Positions 4,882 through 5,491 of a stretch of DNA of 5,491 nt are shown piece after piece. The stretch comes from Thermoplasmata archaeon. GTDB lineage: Archaea; Thermoplasmatota; Thermoplasmata; Lutacidiplasmatales; UBA184. Numbering within the stretch: the first letter of the stretch is position 1; every line of letters begins with the position of its first letter. The stretch is taken from the NCBI GenBank assembly GCA_021823085.1, contig JAKAPG010000119.1, forward strand, positions 1-5,491, given 5' to 3'. The notes under the pieces were generated by a model. The model was not told the origin of the DNA, made no database searches, and was given only the letters and a program-made list of their open reading frames with translations. The position numbers were made by a program, and so were the translations under genes.

Positions 4882-5491
4882 CTAGCTCACGCGAGACAGG
4901 ACCGTGAGAGCCCGAAGCGTCACCATCTTGCTGGGCCGACCGGCCGTCCCGAACGTCAGCGGGGTCGGTCGCTTCCCCGGGTTCTCGGCGAACCACTTCG
5001 CGCCCTCGGGATCCGGATCGATCTGATCCGCGTCGTGGTTCCATCGTCCGTCGGTCCTTCGCTTCCCGCGGAGCAGGTCCAGGGCGAACCTTAGTCGTGG
5101 GTCCTTCCCGTACCCGAGGGCGGTCAGGCAGTCGAGCCCCACGAGGAGGTCGTAGTAGTAGTGCGTCGGCCAATGAAAGCGGTACCACGGCTCGTACGGT
5201 TCTCCCTGCCGGTGCAGCTCACGTTCCAGGTAGTACTCCGCGGCGCGCTCCACGCAGTCCTGCATGGCCCGGGTCCACTTCGCGCGCGGGTACTCCGCGA
5301 AGGCCGCGAGCCCCTCCCAAGCGTCGAGTGTCCGGCTCTCGGCCGGGCCCGGGGTGGAGAACCGGCAGCTCCATCCCCCCTTGGGATGCGCGGTCTGGAC
5401 GAGCCACTCCATCGTCTTCCGGATCCGCGGGTCCTCCCGGTAACCGAGCCGGATCAACGCCCGGACCATGTTGGCCGTGTAGCAGTGGTGG
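4882..5491 (-). CDS. Squalene cyclase / prenyltransferase-like repeat protein, C-terminal part (5' end outside window)
   Basis: The frame continues through the right edge of the window. The residues before the first visible Met (5467-5469) read HHCYTAN and belong to the protein, so the true start is not here. The visible 200 or so residues show the repeats of the terpenoid cyclase alpha/alpha toroid. Pairs of helices, each starting at a LGYREDPRIRKTMEWL-type segment, are followed by QW-like turns: HPKGGWSC (28-35 from that Met) and KRRTDGRWN (136-144). Conserved-looking blocks include FHWPTHYYYDLLVGLDCLTALGYGKDPRLR (98-127) and the end RPSKMVTLRALTVLSRV. Proteins of this kind are often annotated as prenyltransferase/squalene oxidase repeat proteins. 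The catalytic DxDD motif of true squalene-hopene cyclases is not in the visible part, so a triterpene-forming role should not be assumed. No membrane segment is visible. It is convergent with the methyltransferase. Confidence 0.85.
   Translation of the reverse strand, partial: HHCYTANMVRALIRLGYREDPRIRKTMEWLVQTAHPKGGWSCRFSTPGPAESRTLDAWEGLAAFAEYPRAKWTRAMQDCVERAAEYYLERELHRQGEPYEPWYRFHWPTHYYYDLLVGLDCLTALGYGKDPRLRFALDLLRGKRRTDGRWNHDADQIDPDPEGAKWFAENPGKRPTPLTFGTAGRPSKMVTLRALTVLSRVS

Noticed and set aside
1..5491. CRISPR array, insertion sequence, integrase or defence cassette
   Set aside because: I found no regularly spaced repeats, no terminal inverted repeats with a transposase, and no nuclease, helicase or integrase motifs in any supported gene.

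Overview
This window is GC-rich, short-gene archaeal-looking DNA. The case for an archaeon is indirect. Several genes have an AT-rich box (TTAAATAC, CATAGTAT, GTTTAAG) centred about 25-28 bases before the start codon and no Shine-Dalgarno sequence, which is the pattern of TATA/BRE promoters with leaderless mRNAs. A high-GC member of the Thermoplasmatota would fit, but no marker gene here proves it, and a high-GC bacterium cannot be fully excluded.

Layout, left to right. (1) The C-terminal part of a four-helix membrane protein enters from the left edge. (2) A gene-free stretch of about 500 bases (432-933) holds several inverted repeats and ends in two abutting palindromes just before a clear TATA box. 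(3) A small GYD-domain protein is encoded at 934-1221, followed by a GC-rich hairpin. (4) An unrecognised 120-residue protein (+) converges on an unrecognised 78-residue protein (-), with their stop codons overlapping by four bases. (5) A two-SIS-domain sugar-phosphate protein is divergent from the 78-residue gene. It resembles the isomerase half of GlmS without the glutaminase half, and two expected active-site residues differ. (6) A DUF1801 protein lies on the minus strand and a class I SAM-dependent methyltransferase on the plus strand, separated by a divergent 266-base promoter region. (7) The C-terminal part of a squalene-cyclase-like (alpha/alpha toroid) repeat protein on the minus strand leaves at the right edge.

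Gene orientation alternates (+, +, +, -, +, -, +, -), so most genes are probably transcribed alone. Only the GYD and 120-residue genes could share a transcript. I see no pathway that ties the genes together, no mobile element, no CRISPR array, no tRNA or rRNA and no defence cassette. The points most worth a second look are the paired palindromes at the GYD promoter, the long imperfect stem-loop at 520-560, the atypical SIS protein and the two small orphan proteins with interlocked stops. None of these amounts to a demonstrated new system.
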